This document shows, in pieces, positions 40,087-49,396 of a DNA stretch of 64,000 bases (within the stretch, counting starts at the first letter, position 1; each line of letters opens with the position of its first letter). Position numbers and translations under genes: made by a program. The notes under the pieces are model-generated. The model searched no databases. It was given only the letters and a program-made list of their open reading frames with translations, and was not told the origin of the DNA. The DNA is taken from positions 2,014,527-2,078,526 of the forward strand of contig NZ_DS264586.1 of NCBI RefSeq assembly GCF_000154225.1. The letters run 5' to 3'. The DNA is from Schaalia dentiphila ATCC 17982. Its GTDB lineage: Bacteria; Actinomycetota; Actinomycetes; Actinomycetales; Actinomycetaceae.

Positions 40087-41934
40087 TCACGCCCAGTCGG
40101 GCAGGACGCGCACGCCGCCCTTGTCGGCGGACGCGGCGAGCATGCCGTAGACGCGCAGGGCGTCGGAGACCTTGCGGGCGCGGGGCTTGGAGGGCTTCCA
40201 CGGCGCGGCGCCCTTTTCGGCGCGGCGGCGCTCGAGTTCCTCGTCGCTCACGCCCACTCGCAGGACGCGGTTGTTGACGTCGATTTCGATCTCGTCGCCG
40301 GTTCGCACGAGGCCGATCGCACCGCCGGCCGCGGCCTCGGGCGAGATGTGACCGATGGAGATGCCGGACGTACCACCGGAGAAGCGGCCGTCGGTGATGA
40401 GGGCGCACTTCTTGCCCAGGCCCAGGCCCTTGAGGTAGGAGGTCGGGTAGAGCATTTCCTGCATGCCGGGACCGCCCTTGGGGCCCTCGTACTGGATGAC
40501 GACGACGTCGCCTTCCTTGACTTGCTTGCTGAGGATGGCCTCGACGGCTTCCTCCTGGGATTCGACGACGAAGGCCTTTCCGACGAAGTGGAAGAGGGAC
40601 TCGTCGATGCCGGCGGACTTGATGATCGCGCCGTTGGCGGCGATGTTGCCGTAGAGGACGGCCAGACCGCCGTCCTTCGTGTAGGCGTGCTCGACGGAGC
40701 GGATGCAGCCGGCCTCAGAGTCGGTGTCGAGGGACTCGAAGAGGTTGGCGGTCGAGAATGCCTGGGTGGTGCGCACGCCGCCGGGCGCGGCTAGGAAGCG
40801 GTGCTTGGCCTCGTCGGTGGCGCTCCCGCTGCGCACGTCCCACTCCCCCAGCCAGTCGGCCAGGTTGTCGGAGTGGACGGAGTGCACGTCGCGGTTGAGC
40901 AGGCCGGCGCGGTCGAGCTCGCCGAGCAGGGCGGGGATGCCGCCGGCGCGGTGGACGTGCTCGATGTGGTAGGTCGTGGAGTTGGGGGCGACCTTGCACA
41001 GGCAGGGCACGCGGCGCGAGATTGCGTCGATGTCGTCGAGCGTGAAGTCGACGCCGGCCTCGTTGGCGATGGCGAGGATGTGCAGGACGGTGTTGGTGGA
41101 GCCGCCCATGGCCACGTCCAGGCTCATGGCGTTTTCGAAGGCGGCCTTGGTGGCGATGGAGCGCGGCAGGACGGAGTCGTCCTCGTTGTCGTAGTAGGCG
41201 CGGCACATGTCGACGATGCGCGTGCCGGCCTCGGTGAAGAGCTTCTTGCGTTCGATCTGGGTGGCCAGGGTGGTGCCGTTGCCGGGCAGGGCCAGGCCGA
41301 TGGCCTCGTTGAGGCAGTTCATGGAGTTCGCAGTGAACATGCCGGCGCAGGAGCCGCAGGTGGGGCACGCGTTGGCTTCGATGCTGGCCAGCTGGTTGTC
41401 GCTGACTGAGTCGTCGACGGCCATGACCATGGCGTCGATGAGGTCGAGGCGGTGTTCGACGACGCCGTCGACGGCGGCGCCGGATTCCATCGGGCCGCCG
41501 GAGACGAAGATGGTGGGGATGTTCAGGCGCATGGCGGCCAGGAGCATGCCGGGGGTGATCTTATCGCAGTTGGAGATGCACACGAGGGCGTCGGCGCGGT
41601 GTGCGTTGACCATGGTTTCGACGCAGTCGGCGATGAGGTCGCGGCTAGGCAGGGAGTAGAGCATGCCGTCGTGGCCCATGGCGATGCCGTCGTCGACGGC
41701 GATCGTGTTGAATTCCTTGGCGACGCCGCCGGCTGCTTCAATGGCTCCGGCGACGAGGTCGCCCATGTTCTTCAGGTGCACGTGGCCGGGGACGAACTGG
41801 GTGAAGGAGTTGGCGATGGCGATGATCGGCTTGCCGAAGTCGCCGTCCGTCATGCCGGTGGCGCGCCACAGGGCGCGTGCTCCGGCCATGTTGCGGCCTT
41901 GGGTGGATGTTGCCGAGCGCAGCGGGCGACTCAT
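40087..41934 (-). CDS. ilvD: Dihydroxy-acid dehydratase
   Basis: A 615-residue iron-sulfur enzyme, the last common step in isoleucine and valine synthesis and the step before IlvE (also in this window). Cluster cysteines lie in [10 protein letters not shown] and [16 protein letters not shown]. The C-terminal [20 protein letters not shown] is diagnostic. The ATG at 41934 follows AAAGG; an upstream 26-codon extension lacks support. Monocistronic as far as visible. Confidence 0.95.
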   Translation of the reverse strand: MSRPLRSATSTQGRNMAGARALWRATGMTDGDFGKPIIAIANSFTQFVPGHVHLKNMGDLVAGAIEAAGGVAKEFNTIAVDDGIAMGHDGMLYSLPSRDLIADCVETMVNAHRADALVCISNCDKITPGMLLAAMRLNIPTIFVSGGPMESGAAVDGVVEHRLDLIDAMVMAVDDSVSDNQLASIEANACPTCGSCAGMFTANSMNCLNEAIGLALPGNGTTLATQIERKKLFTEAGTRIVDMCRAYYDNEDDSVLPRSIATKAAFENAMSLDVAMGGSTNTVLHILAIANEAGVDFTLDDIDAISRRVPCLCKVAPNSTTYHIEHVHRAGGIPALLGELDRAGLLNRDVHSVHSDNLADWLGEWDVRSGSATDEAKHRFLAAPGGVRTTQAFSTANLFESLDTDSEAGCIRSVEHAYTKDGGLAVLYGNIAANGAIIKSAGIDESLFHFVGKAFVVESQEEAVEAILSKQVKEGDVVVIQYEGPKGGPGMQEMLYPTSYLKGLGLGKKCALITDGRFSGGTSGISIGHISPEAAAGGAIGLVRTGDEIEIDVNNRVLRVGVSDEELERRRAEKGAAPWKPSKPRARKVSDALRVYGMLAASADKGGVRVLPDWA

Positions 41935-42256
41935 GATGTGCCTTTCTTTTGCCTTGTAATGACTCAACAGTAGGAGCGTGAGCGCTGCGTTTCCGTGCGG
42001 GTTTCGTCTCATGGACGAGGCCGGGGCTGGGTGGGGGCGGTTTTCGCGCGGTATCTCGGGGGCTGTGGTGAGCGGGTCGCCGTGTCAGTGGGCGGACGCT
42101 TGTGGGCGTGATTGCAAGGAAAACGCAAGGGGTGCGTGCGTGAATTCGCGTCTTGCCAGATGAGTGGTTGATCGCATTGGTCACGCTTCGGACATTCGGC
42201 CTCGTTCTCGACACGCGAAACGTAGGCTGGGTGCACAGATTAGAGAAAGGACTGCG

Positions 42257-43450
42257 ATGACCATTCGCACCACTCATGTTGGTTCCCTGCCCCGTACCCC
42301 CGAGCTGCTCGAGGCGAATCGTGCGCGCCGTGAGGGTTCGCTCGGCGAGGCTGACTTCACGTCGCTGCTGCAGGATCAGGTTGACGGCGTTGTGAAGCGT
42401 CAGGCCGAGATTGGCCTGGATATCGTCAATGACGGCGAGTACGGTCACGCGATGATCGACACGGTTGATTACGGCGCGTGGTGGACGTATTCCTTCTCGC
42501 GTTTCGCCGGACTGTCCTTTGAGGACGTGCAGCGTTTTGATGTGCGTCCCCCGGCCGGCCGTGACGGTCGACTTTCTTTCTCATCGTTTGCTGAGCGCCG
42601 CGACTGGCAGCGTTTCGCGGACGCGTACGCGGATCCGGATTCGGGTATTCACATTGCGAACCGCAACCCGATCGCGTTCCCGACGATCACGGGTGAGCTG
42701 GCCTACATCGGCGCCGAGGCCGTGGAGCGCGATATCGCGGGCACGAAGCACGCGCTGGAGGCGGCGGGCAAGCCCGTGTCGGATGGTTTCGTGGCGGCGA
42801 TTTCGCCGGGTTCGGCGGCTCGCGTGGCTAACGCGTTCTACGAGGATGACGAGGCCGTGGTGTGGGCGTGGGCGGACGTGCTGCGCGAGGAGTACAAGCG
42901 CATTACGGACGCGGGCCTGACGGTCCAGATTGACGCGCCGGATATCGCGGAGGGCTGGGATCAGATGAACCCGGAGCCGTCCGTTGAGGATTACCGCGCG
43001 TTCTCTCGCGTGCGTATCGACGCGCTGAACCACGCGCTGGAGGGCATTGACCCGTCTCTGGTGCGTTTCCACGTGTGCTGGGGTTCGTGGCACGGCCCGC
43101 ACACGACGGATATTGCGTTTAAGGACATCGTGGATCTGGCTCTCCTGGTGAACGCGAATGGCCTGACGTTTGAGGCGGCGAATGCTCGCCACGCGCACGA
43201 GTGGACGATCTGGCGAGACATCGAACTGCCCGAAGGCAAGTACCTGATCCCGGGCGTGGTGTCGCACTCGACGAACGTTGTGGAGCACCCGGAGCTGGTG
43301 GCTCAGCGTATCCGCCAGTTCGCGGACATTGTGGGCGACGAGCGTGTCGTGGCGTCGACGGACTGCGGCCTGGGCGGCCGCATCTACCCGTCGATCGCGT
43401 GGGCGAAGCTGGAGGCTCTTACCGAGGGCGCTCGTCTCGCATCGAAGTGA
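42257..43450 (+). CDS. MetE C-terminal-like (cobalamin-independent methionine synthase fold) protein
   Basis: A 397-residue single-domain protein of the UROD/MetE-C superfamily. It starts TTHVGSLPRTPELLEA and carries zinc-ligand motifs RFHVCWGSWHGPH (His-x-Cys) and VASTDCGLGGR (Cys). It lacks the N-terminal half of full MetE (about 750 residues). Such proteins may make methionine from other methyl donors or be epoxyalkane:CoM-transferase-like; the substrate is not settled. The ATG follows AAAGGA. A strong terminator follows. Confidence 0.82.
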   Translation: MTIRTTHVGSLPRTPELLEANRARREGSLGEADFTSLLQDQVDGVVKRQAEIGLDIVNDGEYGHAMIDTVDYGAWWTYSFSRFAGLSFEDVQRFDVRPPAGRDGRLSFSSFAERRDWQRFADAYADPDSGIHIANRNPIAFPTITGELAYIGAEAVERDIAGTKHALEAAGKPVSDGFVAAISPGSAARVANAFYEDDEAVVWAWADVLREEYKRITDAGLTVQIDAPDIAEGWDQMNPEPSVEDYRAFSRVRIDALNHALEGIDPSLVRFHVCWGSWHGPHTTDIAFKDIVDLALLVNANGLTFEAANARHAHEWTIWRDIELPEGKYLIPGVVSHSTNVVEHPELVAQRIRQFADIVGDERVVASTDCGLGGRIYPSIAWAKLEALTEGARLASK

Positions 43451-43471
43451 TCGACTGATTGCTGGCCTGGG

Positions 43472-43509
43472 GCGCGCGGGGTGGATGAGGATCCACCCCG
43501 CGCGCTTTT
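43472..43509 (+). terminator. Strong terminator, perfect 15-bp stem
   Basis: GCGCGCGGGGTGGAT (43472-43486), loop GAGG, then its exact complement to 43505, followed by TTTT. It lies 22 nt after the MetE-like gene stop. Confidence 0.92.
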
Positions 43510-43775
43510 CCCAGGGTTTTTTCAGGCAACGCTCCCTTTATCTTGAGCTTAGCCTCACACAATGAAACGTGTGTTGTAGCCCCCGTTTCCGGGTCGGCTT
43601 GGCGCGGTGGGGATCGCACGCCGCGTCGGGTTCCGGGATTGGGGGCTGCGGCGCGTTTGGGGTCCTCTGATCATCCCCATCTCAATTCACTTCTCCGTCA
43701 TGCGGAAAACGGAGCCCTTTCTTCGTTATTCTGGAAGTAAGCACCCATTGTCGAGGCTGTTCGAGGGAGAACATC
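43510..43775 (+). other. Intergenic region upstream of the export operon, with a possible iron box
   Basis: No gene is seen. TGAGCTTAGCCTCACACAA at 43544-43562 matches 14 of 19 positions of the DtxR/IdeR consensus (TTAGGTTAGSCTAACCTAA), including the central TTAGCCT. It lies about 215 nt before the next start codon. No clear promoter hexamers flank it. Confidence 0.35.
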
Positions 43776-44399
43776 ATGGGAGCAAACAACACGGAGGGCA
43801 CGCACTCCATCCGTTCGCGCGTTGGTTTGCTCGCTGCCGCTCTTGTCATCGTCGCCACGGCGTGTGGCTGCCAACAGAACACGCCCGCGGCGCAGGGGCC
43901 GTGGGCGGCCGACATTGAGCAAGCGCGCAGTGAGTGGGCGTCCAACGAGTTCGTCCAATCTGTCCTCGCCGACTCTTCCATCAGCGAGGCCGAACTCCAG
44001 GACATGCGTCAGCGTGTGCTGAACTGCCTGACAGACAAGGGCGTGACCGGCGCATCCTTCGGCCCGAGCGGCACGCTGAGCGTCCCCGATCAGCCGGTTG
44101 GCTCCTCCATATCTGAGGAACAGCAACAAGAATTCGTCTACACCTGTTCCATCGATGCCGGTCAGCCGATCATCGAGGCGCTCGAGTTCGACATGCGAGT
44201 CAACCCGGATCACCGGGATGTCAATGAGCTGTTCACGCAGTGTTTGATCCGCAACAAGGCGGTTGAGCCGTCCTTCACGGCCCAAGAGCTCGCGCGCGCT
44301 CGCGAGAGCGGAACGCCTCTCGCAAGCGCGCTGCCTTTCATCGACCCATCCCAGGGTCCCGACATTTTGCGACGATGCCTCGAGGACCCCAGCAAATGA
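43776..44399 (+). CDS. Putative exported/lipoprotein-like protein, first gene of the export operon
   Basis: A 207-residue protein with a basic N-terminus, a hydrophobic segment (about 15-28) and cysteines in TACGC that could be a poor lipobox (position -3 is Ala). The rest is soluble and acidic, with three further cysteines and no recognised domain; it has QDMRQRVLNCLTDKG and VNELFTQCLIRNKA helices. Strong GGGAGA ribosome site. It lies 24 nt before the adaptor gene in the same direction, so it may be a surface partner of the transporter. Family unknown. Confidence 0.65.
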   Translation: MGANNTEGTHSIRSRVGLLAAALVIVATACGCQQNTPAAQGPWAADIEQARSEWASNEFVQSVLADSSISEAELQDMRQRVLNCLTDKGVTGASFGPSGTLSVPDQPVGSSISEEQQQEFVYTCSIDAGQPIIEALEFDMRVNPDHRDVNELFTQCLIRNKAVEPSFTAQELARARESGTPLASALPFIDPSQGPDILRRCLEDPSK

Positions 44400-44423
44400 C
44401 CGCAACCACCCTCAGGAGTTGAG

Positions 44424-45467
44424 ATGGCATCTTCTCGCCGCTGGCTCGCCCTCACCGCGTTAGTCGCTCTCATCGCCGGTGCGGGTGGGGTCAGCGCGGG
44501 TATTCTCATTGCTTCGCCGCCCACCCCGGCCTCGCTGGCATCGTCATCTGCACCGACGACGGTCCCCGTCACGACGCGCGAATTTACCGACACGCGCTCC
44601 CTCACCCTCACGATTCCCCCGGCCTCGCCTCACGAACTCACCTCCCCCATCGCTGGGCGCATCACGGCCCTCCAAGCAGCGACGGGAGCTCCTGTCACGT
44701 CAGGTTCCATTCCCTGCGAGATCGACGGGCTGCCCCTTCTCGCCCTAGCCCTATCCACTCCTCTCTATCAGGACGTGGTGGACGGAGCCGCGGGACCCGA
44801 TATCGGTGCCCTGAACGCTGAGCTTGCTCGGCTCGGGTATGCGGCTCCGGCGGATTCTCAGCGGGTCACGGTCGCCACGCGAGTGGCCCTGGCCTCGGCG
44901 ATGGGCGTGAGCGACGGAGCTGGAGGTATCCCCTCCAGCATCGAAGCCTCTCACGTCCTGTGGATCCCGGCGCCGACCGTCACCCCCTCGTCGGTCCCCG
45001 TTCACCTGGGTGACAGCGTCGATACACAGACCGTTCTCCTCACCCTTGAGGAGTCCCGCGACGCCTTGCGGCTCTCCGTCCCACCGGATGCCTATCCTGC
45101 GGACCACGTCATCACCCTGGGGGACACGGACTATCCCGTTCCCTACGACGGCATCATCACCGACCCCACCCTGACGGCGACGATCCTCTCCTCGCGCGAA
45201 TACACGGACTTCGTCCGCTCCACCCCGAGCAGCGATGGACCCGTTCAGCTGCCCGTCTCCTGGAAGCTCGCCTCCCCCATCACCGTCGCGGTCATCCCAC
45301 CGTCCTCAGTGGTCGGAAACGCGACGGGCGCGTGCGTCTTTGAAGACGGCACACCGATTCCCGTTTCTATCGTTTCTTCCCAGCTTGGCCGAACCTACGT
45401 CCTGCCAACGACCCCGCTCTCCACCGTCGACACCGCCGTCGAGGGACGCTCATGTCCGTCGAGCTAG
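44424..45467 (+). CDS. HlyD-like periplasmic adaptor with peptidoglycan-binding-like insert
   Basis: A 347-residue protein with one N-terminal membrane anchor (about 6-30) and an extracytoplasmic part. A biotinyl-lipoyl-like beta segment (TSPIAGRITALQAATGAPVTSGSIP) leads into DIGALNAELARLGYAAPADSQRVTVATRVALASAMG, resembling the PG_binding_1 insert. Beta-barrel strands follow. Actinobacterial adaptors of this type are encoded beside an ABC ATPase and an FtsX-like permease, as here. Its last 16 nt overlap the ATPase gene, so translation is coupled. Confidence 0.78.
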   Translation: MASSRRWLALTALVALIAGAGGVSAGILIASPPTPASLASSSAPTTVPVTTREFTDTRSLTLTIPPASPHELTSPIAGRITALQAATGAPVTSGSIPCEIDGLPLLALALSTPLYQDVVDGAAGPDIGALNAELARLGYAAPADSQRVTVATRVALASAMGVSDGAGGIPSSIEASHVLWIPAPTVTPSSVPVHLGDSVDTQTVLLTLEESRDALRLSVPPDAYPADHVITLGDTDYPVPYDGIITDPTLTATILSSREYTDFVRSTPSSDGPVQLPVSWKLASPITVAVIPPSSVVGNATGACVFEDGTPIPVSIVSSQLGRTYVLPTTPLSTVDTAVEGRSCPSS

Positions 45468-46087
45468 ACAACGTCGGGCACAGGTTCGCCGCCACCCCGT
45501 GGCTCTTTCGCCATCTCAGCGCACGCTGCGAGGACGGTGCCCTCACCGCCATCGTCGGCCCGTCCGGTTCTGGCAAGTCAACCCTGCTGTCACTGATCGC
45601 GGGATGGGAGACTCCGACCGAGGGAACGATCACCATCCCCCGTCCGTCTGGTGAGCAGAAGCCCCGCATTGCGTGGGTCTTCCAGAACCCGTTCGGCGTT
45701 CGCGCACGCAGCGCGATTGACCACGTGGCGCTGCCCCTGTTGGCCCGTGGCATGAGCCGGGCGCAGGCCGATGCGGAGGCACAGCGGCTCCTCAACGCTT
45801 TCAATCTGGCGCATCTTGCGACCCGCCCATTTCGGGATTTGTCGGGCGGAGAGGCTCAGCGTGTACTCCTCGCCCGCGGGCTCGCTTGCGCCCCCACTCT
45901 TCTCCTCGTGGATGAACCGACCGCGCAGCTTGATCAATCCACGGCTCGCGACATTGCCTCCACGCTCGGCTCTCTGCGCGAGGACGGGGTCAGCGTCGTG
46001 ATCGCGACGCACGATCCGTCGATTCGCGCGCAGTGCGACGCCGTCATTGACCTCGCACACTTCCAGGACGAGGAGGGACAGCGATGA
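45452..46087 (+). CDS. ABC transporter ATP-binding protein (LolD/MacB type)
   Basis: A 211-residue single ATPase domain. Walker A is GPSGSGKST (residues 36-44), the Q-loop is FQN, the signature is LSGGEAQR, Walker B is LLLVDEPTAQLD, and the H-loop is ATHD. It energises the permease encoded directly downstream (4-nt ATGA overlap). It belongs to the MacB/LolD type that drives export or mechanotransmission rather than uptake. Confidence 0.92.
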   Translation: MSVELDNVGHRFAATPWLFRHLSARCEDGALTAIVGPSGSGKSTLLSLIAGWETPTEGTITIPRPSGEQKPRIAWVFQNPFGVRARSAIDHVALPLLARGMSRAQADAEAQRLLNAFNLAHLATRPFRDLSGGEAQRVLLARGLACAPTLLLVDEPTAQLDQSTARDIASTLGSLREDGVSVVIATHDPSIRAQCDAVIDLAHFQDEEGQR

Positions 46088-47157
46088 GCACACTCTCGTG
46101 GCGAGCACTCCTGTCCGAAGCGTGGAGGGACTGCCTGAGCGGGACGGCCCGCGTCGGGATTCTGACTATCCTGGCCACCGCCCTAGTCGGAGGCGTTATC
46201 TGCGCCGATGCGTTCTCTCTTCGTTCCGTCAGCGTTGAGGCGGCCTCTTTCCGTGTCCATCTGGGATCGGTGCGAGTCCTCCAAGCGCAAGGCAGCATCG
46301 ACGGGGCTACCTGCGAGGCACTGTCGCGAATCCCCGGGGTGCGCGCAGGAGCCGTTCGCTCGGTCGAATCCGGCTTGTCCCCACTCGCTCTTCCAGCCTC
46401 GTCGCTGCCCCTGTACGAGGTCACGCCTGGAACCGTCTCTCTCCTGGGGGCAACAACGGCCGATCCGACGGGCATTGTGCTCCCTGAGCAGGTAGCCGAG
46501 GACCTCGGCACCACTCAAGGAGCCCTTCTCCCCCTCGCACACGGGCAGGCCGAGGTCGCGGGCACCTACCCGTGGGACGAGAACGACGGGCGTCGTCCCG
46601 GTTACGCCTACGCGGCTCTTGCCCCCGTGCCAGCGATGGGGACCTTCGATGAGTGCTGGTACGAATCCTGGCCGCACAGCGACGACGTTGATGCCCTGGT
46701 GCGCTCAACCCTCGTTGGAAGCGACGACCAGAACGCCCAGGTCCTCGCCATGAACCCTACGCGCGGAACGGCCTTCGACGCGGCGGGACAACTGCGGCAG
46801 AGGCCGACCTGGTGGGCGTGGATCGCCGCGAGCACAATCGGTGCCACGCTAGGGGCCGCTGCCACGTGGTGGCGTCGCCTCGAGATCGCCTCGGCTCTGC
46901 ATGCTGGGCTCCGCAGATCAGATACGACGGTCCTCCAGTTGTTCGAGGCCGTGGCGTGGGTGGGCGGCGCATTCGTCCTCTCCTCCGGCATATGCCTCAC
47001 GATCCTGAGCGGAGCGCCACCCAGTGACCGCTCTGACTTGATACGCCTGGTCGCTACCGAGGGCATCTGCGCTGCGTCGTGGACTCTCATCGGTGTCGTC
47101 ATCGCATCAACGACGATCCGAGAGCGCCAGCTGTTCGCTTTCTTCAAGGGCCGATAG
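46084..47157 (+). CDS. FtsX/MacB-like ABC permease
   Basis: A 357-residue protein. One N-terminal helix (about 25-45) is followed by a large extracytoplasmic domain (about 50-235) and then three C-terminal helices (about 245-260, 290-312, 325-347). This is the topology of MacB/FtsX permeases, although the sequence is strongly diverged. The gene overlaps the ATPase by 4 nt and closes the four-gene unit. The substrate is unknown; candidates are a peptide, bacteriocin or lipoprotein. Confidence 0.78.
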   Translation: MSTLSWRALLSEAWRDCLSGTARVGILTILATALVGGVICADAFSLRSVSVEAASFRVHLGSVRVLQAQGSIDGATCEALSRIPGVRAGAVRSVESGLSPLALPASSLPLYEVTPGTVSLLGATTADPTGIVLPEQVAEDLGTTQGALLPLAHGQAEVAGTYPWDENDGRRPGYAYAALAPVPAMGTFDECWYESWPHSDDVDALVRSTLVGSDDQNAQVLAMNPTRGTAFDAAGQLRQRPTWWAWIAASTIGATLGAAATWWRRLEIASALHAGLRRSDTTVLQLFEAVAWVGGAFVLSSGICLTILSGAPPSDRSDLIRLVATEGICAASWTLIGVVIASTTIRERQLFAFFKGR

Positions 47158-47190
47158 GTACCTGCGCGTGATCGCGCCTACAATTGGCGT

Positions 47191-47883
47191 ATGAGCATCC
47201 TCGTGATTCAAAACGACCCAATCGTTCCGGTGGGCCAGTTATCCGCCTTCCTCGGCGGTCACGAGATGGTGCGCGCCTGGGAGGAACCGCAGCGCCTCCA
47301 GGACCTGGTGGCCGCTCCCCTTCCGGGTGCCCTCATTCTCCTGGGCGGGCGCGCGACCGCCTATGACGACGAGGCGTGGCCGTGGCTGGAAGCCGAGCGC
47401 GAGCTAACCCGACGATGTGTGAGCGCCAACGTGCGCGTCCTCGGCATTTGCCTGGGCGCTCAGCTGATAGCAGCGACTTTCGGTGGACGGGTCAGCATCG
47501 CCGACCCCTCAGGCCCCGAACGGGGCGTCATCCCGCTCGTGTGGGGCACGAACGACCAGGCGGGCGGCGGCGGAGCCGTCCCCCTGCGCATGGCGCTGGC
47601 CTCGACCCACACGGTGTTCGCCGACCATGGTGACGCCATCGTGGAACTCCCCCACGGCGCGCGCGAGTGGGCGCGCTCGGACAAGTACACGCAGATCTTC
47701 TCCTACGGCACCGCCCTGGGCGTCCAGTTTCACCCCGAGGTCACGCGCGAGATCGCGACCGTGTGGGCGGCGAACAACGAGGACGTCGACACCGAGGACA
47801 TTGTGGCCGGCTACGACGCCCACGAGGGCGATCTGGCCTCCACGTGCAAGACCCTGGCCGACTGGGTCTCCGGCGTCTTCTAA
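47191..47883 (+). CDS. Class I glutamine amidotransferase domain protein
   Basis: A 230-residue stand-alone GATase1 protein. The nucleophile Cys lies in GICLGAQLIA and the catalytic His in QFHPEVT. It resembles GMP-synthase-like amidotransferases encoded without a synthetase partner, which may hydrolyse gamma-glutamyl compounds; the substrate is unknown. TACAAT (47179-47184) lies 6 nt before the ATG and there is no ribosome site, so it is likely leaderless and independent of the ABC operon. Confidence 0.85.
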   Translation: MSILVIQNDPIVPVGQLSAFLGGHEMVRAWEEPQRLQDLVAAPLPGALILLGGRATAYDDEAWPWLEAERELTRRCVSANVRVLGICLGAQLIAATFGGRVSIADPSGPERGVIPLVWGTNDQAGGGGAVPLRMALASTHTVFADHGDAIVELPHGAREWARSDKYTQIFSYGTALGVQFHPEVTREIATVWAANNEDVDTEDIVAGYDAHEGDLASTCKTLADWVSGVF

Positions 47884-47894
47884 GGCGCAAACAG

Positions 47895-47987
47895 AATCGC
47901 AGTGTGGGCACCCCCACGCGGTACCCACACTGCGATTGACAATCGGACCTCGTCGCAGCGAGCGGAGATGAGGCCCGATTCCTATTT
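47895..47987 (+). terminator. Two tandem hairpins after the amidotransferase gene
   Basis: AATCGCAGTGTGGG/CCCACACTGCGATT (47895-47908 with 47924-47937) is a perfect 14-bp stem. AATCGGACCTCGTC/GATGAGGCCCGATT (47941-47980) is a second stem with two mismatches, followed by CCTATTTT. The second is the better terminator. Confidence 0.75.
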
Positions 47988-48098
47988 TAGAGGAAAACAG
48001 CGCGCCTACAAGGCTTTTCCAGGAACCAAGACCACCACGTGGGACGACTTGACAACACTCCCATTCACGGCCTCGTCACGGCGCGCGACGCACCCCGG

Positions 48099-49316
48099 TC
48101 AGGGGGCCGCGACCTGCACAAAGGAGCCGGTGCCGTACGCCCACACGCGACGCTCGGCGGCCGAGATGAACACGGCCTGGCCGCGGCTCAGCCCCACGCT
48201 GTCCCCGCCCTGCTCCTCGCTCACGTGCAGGGAGACCGACCCGGAGGTCGCGATGACGATGCGCGGGCCCTCCCCGGGCACGGCGACCTCGTCCACGCGG
48301 GACGTGTGCTTGCCGGGTGCCAGCGTCGTCACCGACAGCTCGAACTCCTGGGCAGGTGCCAGGAAACGGTCAGTCGTCGCCGAGGGATGCTCGGGGGCCA
48401 CGCGCACGGGCGGCAGCGCCGAGAACTCGGTGATTTCCACGAGCTGGGCGGAGTCCACGTACTTGCCGGTGAGGCCCGCGCGCACGACATTGTCGGAGGA
48501 AGCCATGACCTCGATGCCCAGGCCCGACTGGTAGGCGTGGATCTGGCGCGGCGGAATGTAGACGGCCTCGCCCGGGCGCAGGGACACCGGGTTCATGAGG
48601 AAGGCGACGATGATACCCGGGTCGCCCGGGTGCTTCTCCCCCAGGACGCTCACAAGCTCGTCCGTGCGCGGCGAGGGGGATGTGCCCGACGCGAGGCGGG
48701 AGCGGCACGCGTCCACGAACTCTTCGACGCGCTCCGGGGTAGCCGGGGAGTCCTCGTCGAAGAGCCACGTGGCCAGGGAGCGCAGACCTCCGCGCACGGT
48801 GGACAGCTTGAGGCGGTGACGCAGGCGGTCCGCGAGCTCACCCTCCAGACCGACGAGGAGCTGGCGGGCCTTGCGCGGCACGCGGAAGCCGACGAGCGCG
48901 CTGAACTCGGTGAGCGCATAGATCATCTCCGGCTTGTGGTTCATGTCCCGGTAGACGCGGCGCGTGTCCGTGCGCTCGATGCCCAGGACCTCCTCGCGCA
49001 GGTAGCCTTCGCGCGCGATCTCCTTCGTCGGATGCACCTGCAGGCTCAGGGTCTGCGCGGGGGCGATGATCTTCGCCAGGTACGGCAGAGTCGGACCAAA
49101 CGCGTAGAGCAGGCCACCGCCGAGGGCACGCTTGGGGTCTTCGCCGATGTGCTCGGCGAGGGTCTGCCCGCCCGTCAGCAGCGTCGGTCCATCCGGGTGG
49201 GCGCCGAACCACACCTCGGACACCGGGTCGTCCCCGGCAGCGGCCCCCAGGAACTCGGGGATCGCGTTCGTGGAGCCCCACGCGTCAGCTTTCGTCCAGC
49301 CGATCAGTCTTTCCAT
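48099..49316 (-). CDS. manA: Mannose-6-phosphate isomerase, class I
   Basis: A 405-residue cupin enzyme that interconverts fructose 6-phosphate and mannose 6-phosphate for mannose use and GDP-mannose supply. Zinc-site motifs are SLQVHPTKE and MNHKPEM. YIPPRQIHAYQSGLGIEVMASSDNVVRAGLT is the diagnostic C-terminal block. The ATG at 49316 is preceded by TAGGAT at 7 nt (leaderless pattern); the 23-codon upstream extension lacks support. Likely its own transcription unit downstream of the ABC exporter pair. Confidence 0.93.
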   Translation of the reverse strand: MERLIGWTKADAWGSTNAIPEFLGAAAGDDPVSEVWFGAHPDGPTLLTGGQTLAEHIGEDPKRALGGGLLYAFGPTLPYLAKIIAPAQTLSLQVHPTKEIAREGYLREEVLGIERTDTRRVYRDMNHKPEMIYALTEFSALVGFRVPRKARQLLVGLEGELADRLRHRLKLSTVRGGLRSLATWLFDEDSPATPERVEEFVDACRSRLASGTSPSPRTDELVSVLGEKHPGDPGIIVAFLMNPVSLRPGEAVYIPPRQIHAYQSGLGIEVMASSDNVVRAGLTGKYVDSAQLVEITEFSALPPVRVAPEHPSATTDRFLAPAQEFELSVTTLAPGKHTSRVDEVAVPGEGPRIVIATSGSVSLHVSEEQGGDSVGLSRGQAVFISAAERRVWAYGTGSFVQVAAP

Positions 49317-49396
49317 AGGTCGAATCCTATCGGTATCGGGCGCGTAAACACGCGAGGGACGAGGCCGTGGCCCCATCCCCCGCACGCTCGCGTCTG

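Noticed and set aside
40064..40408. N-terminal extension of the lipoate ligase
   Set aside because: It runs inside ilvD in another frame and is Arg/Pro/Gly-rich shadow sequence. A TACAAT element directly precedes the ATG at 40063.
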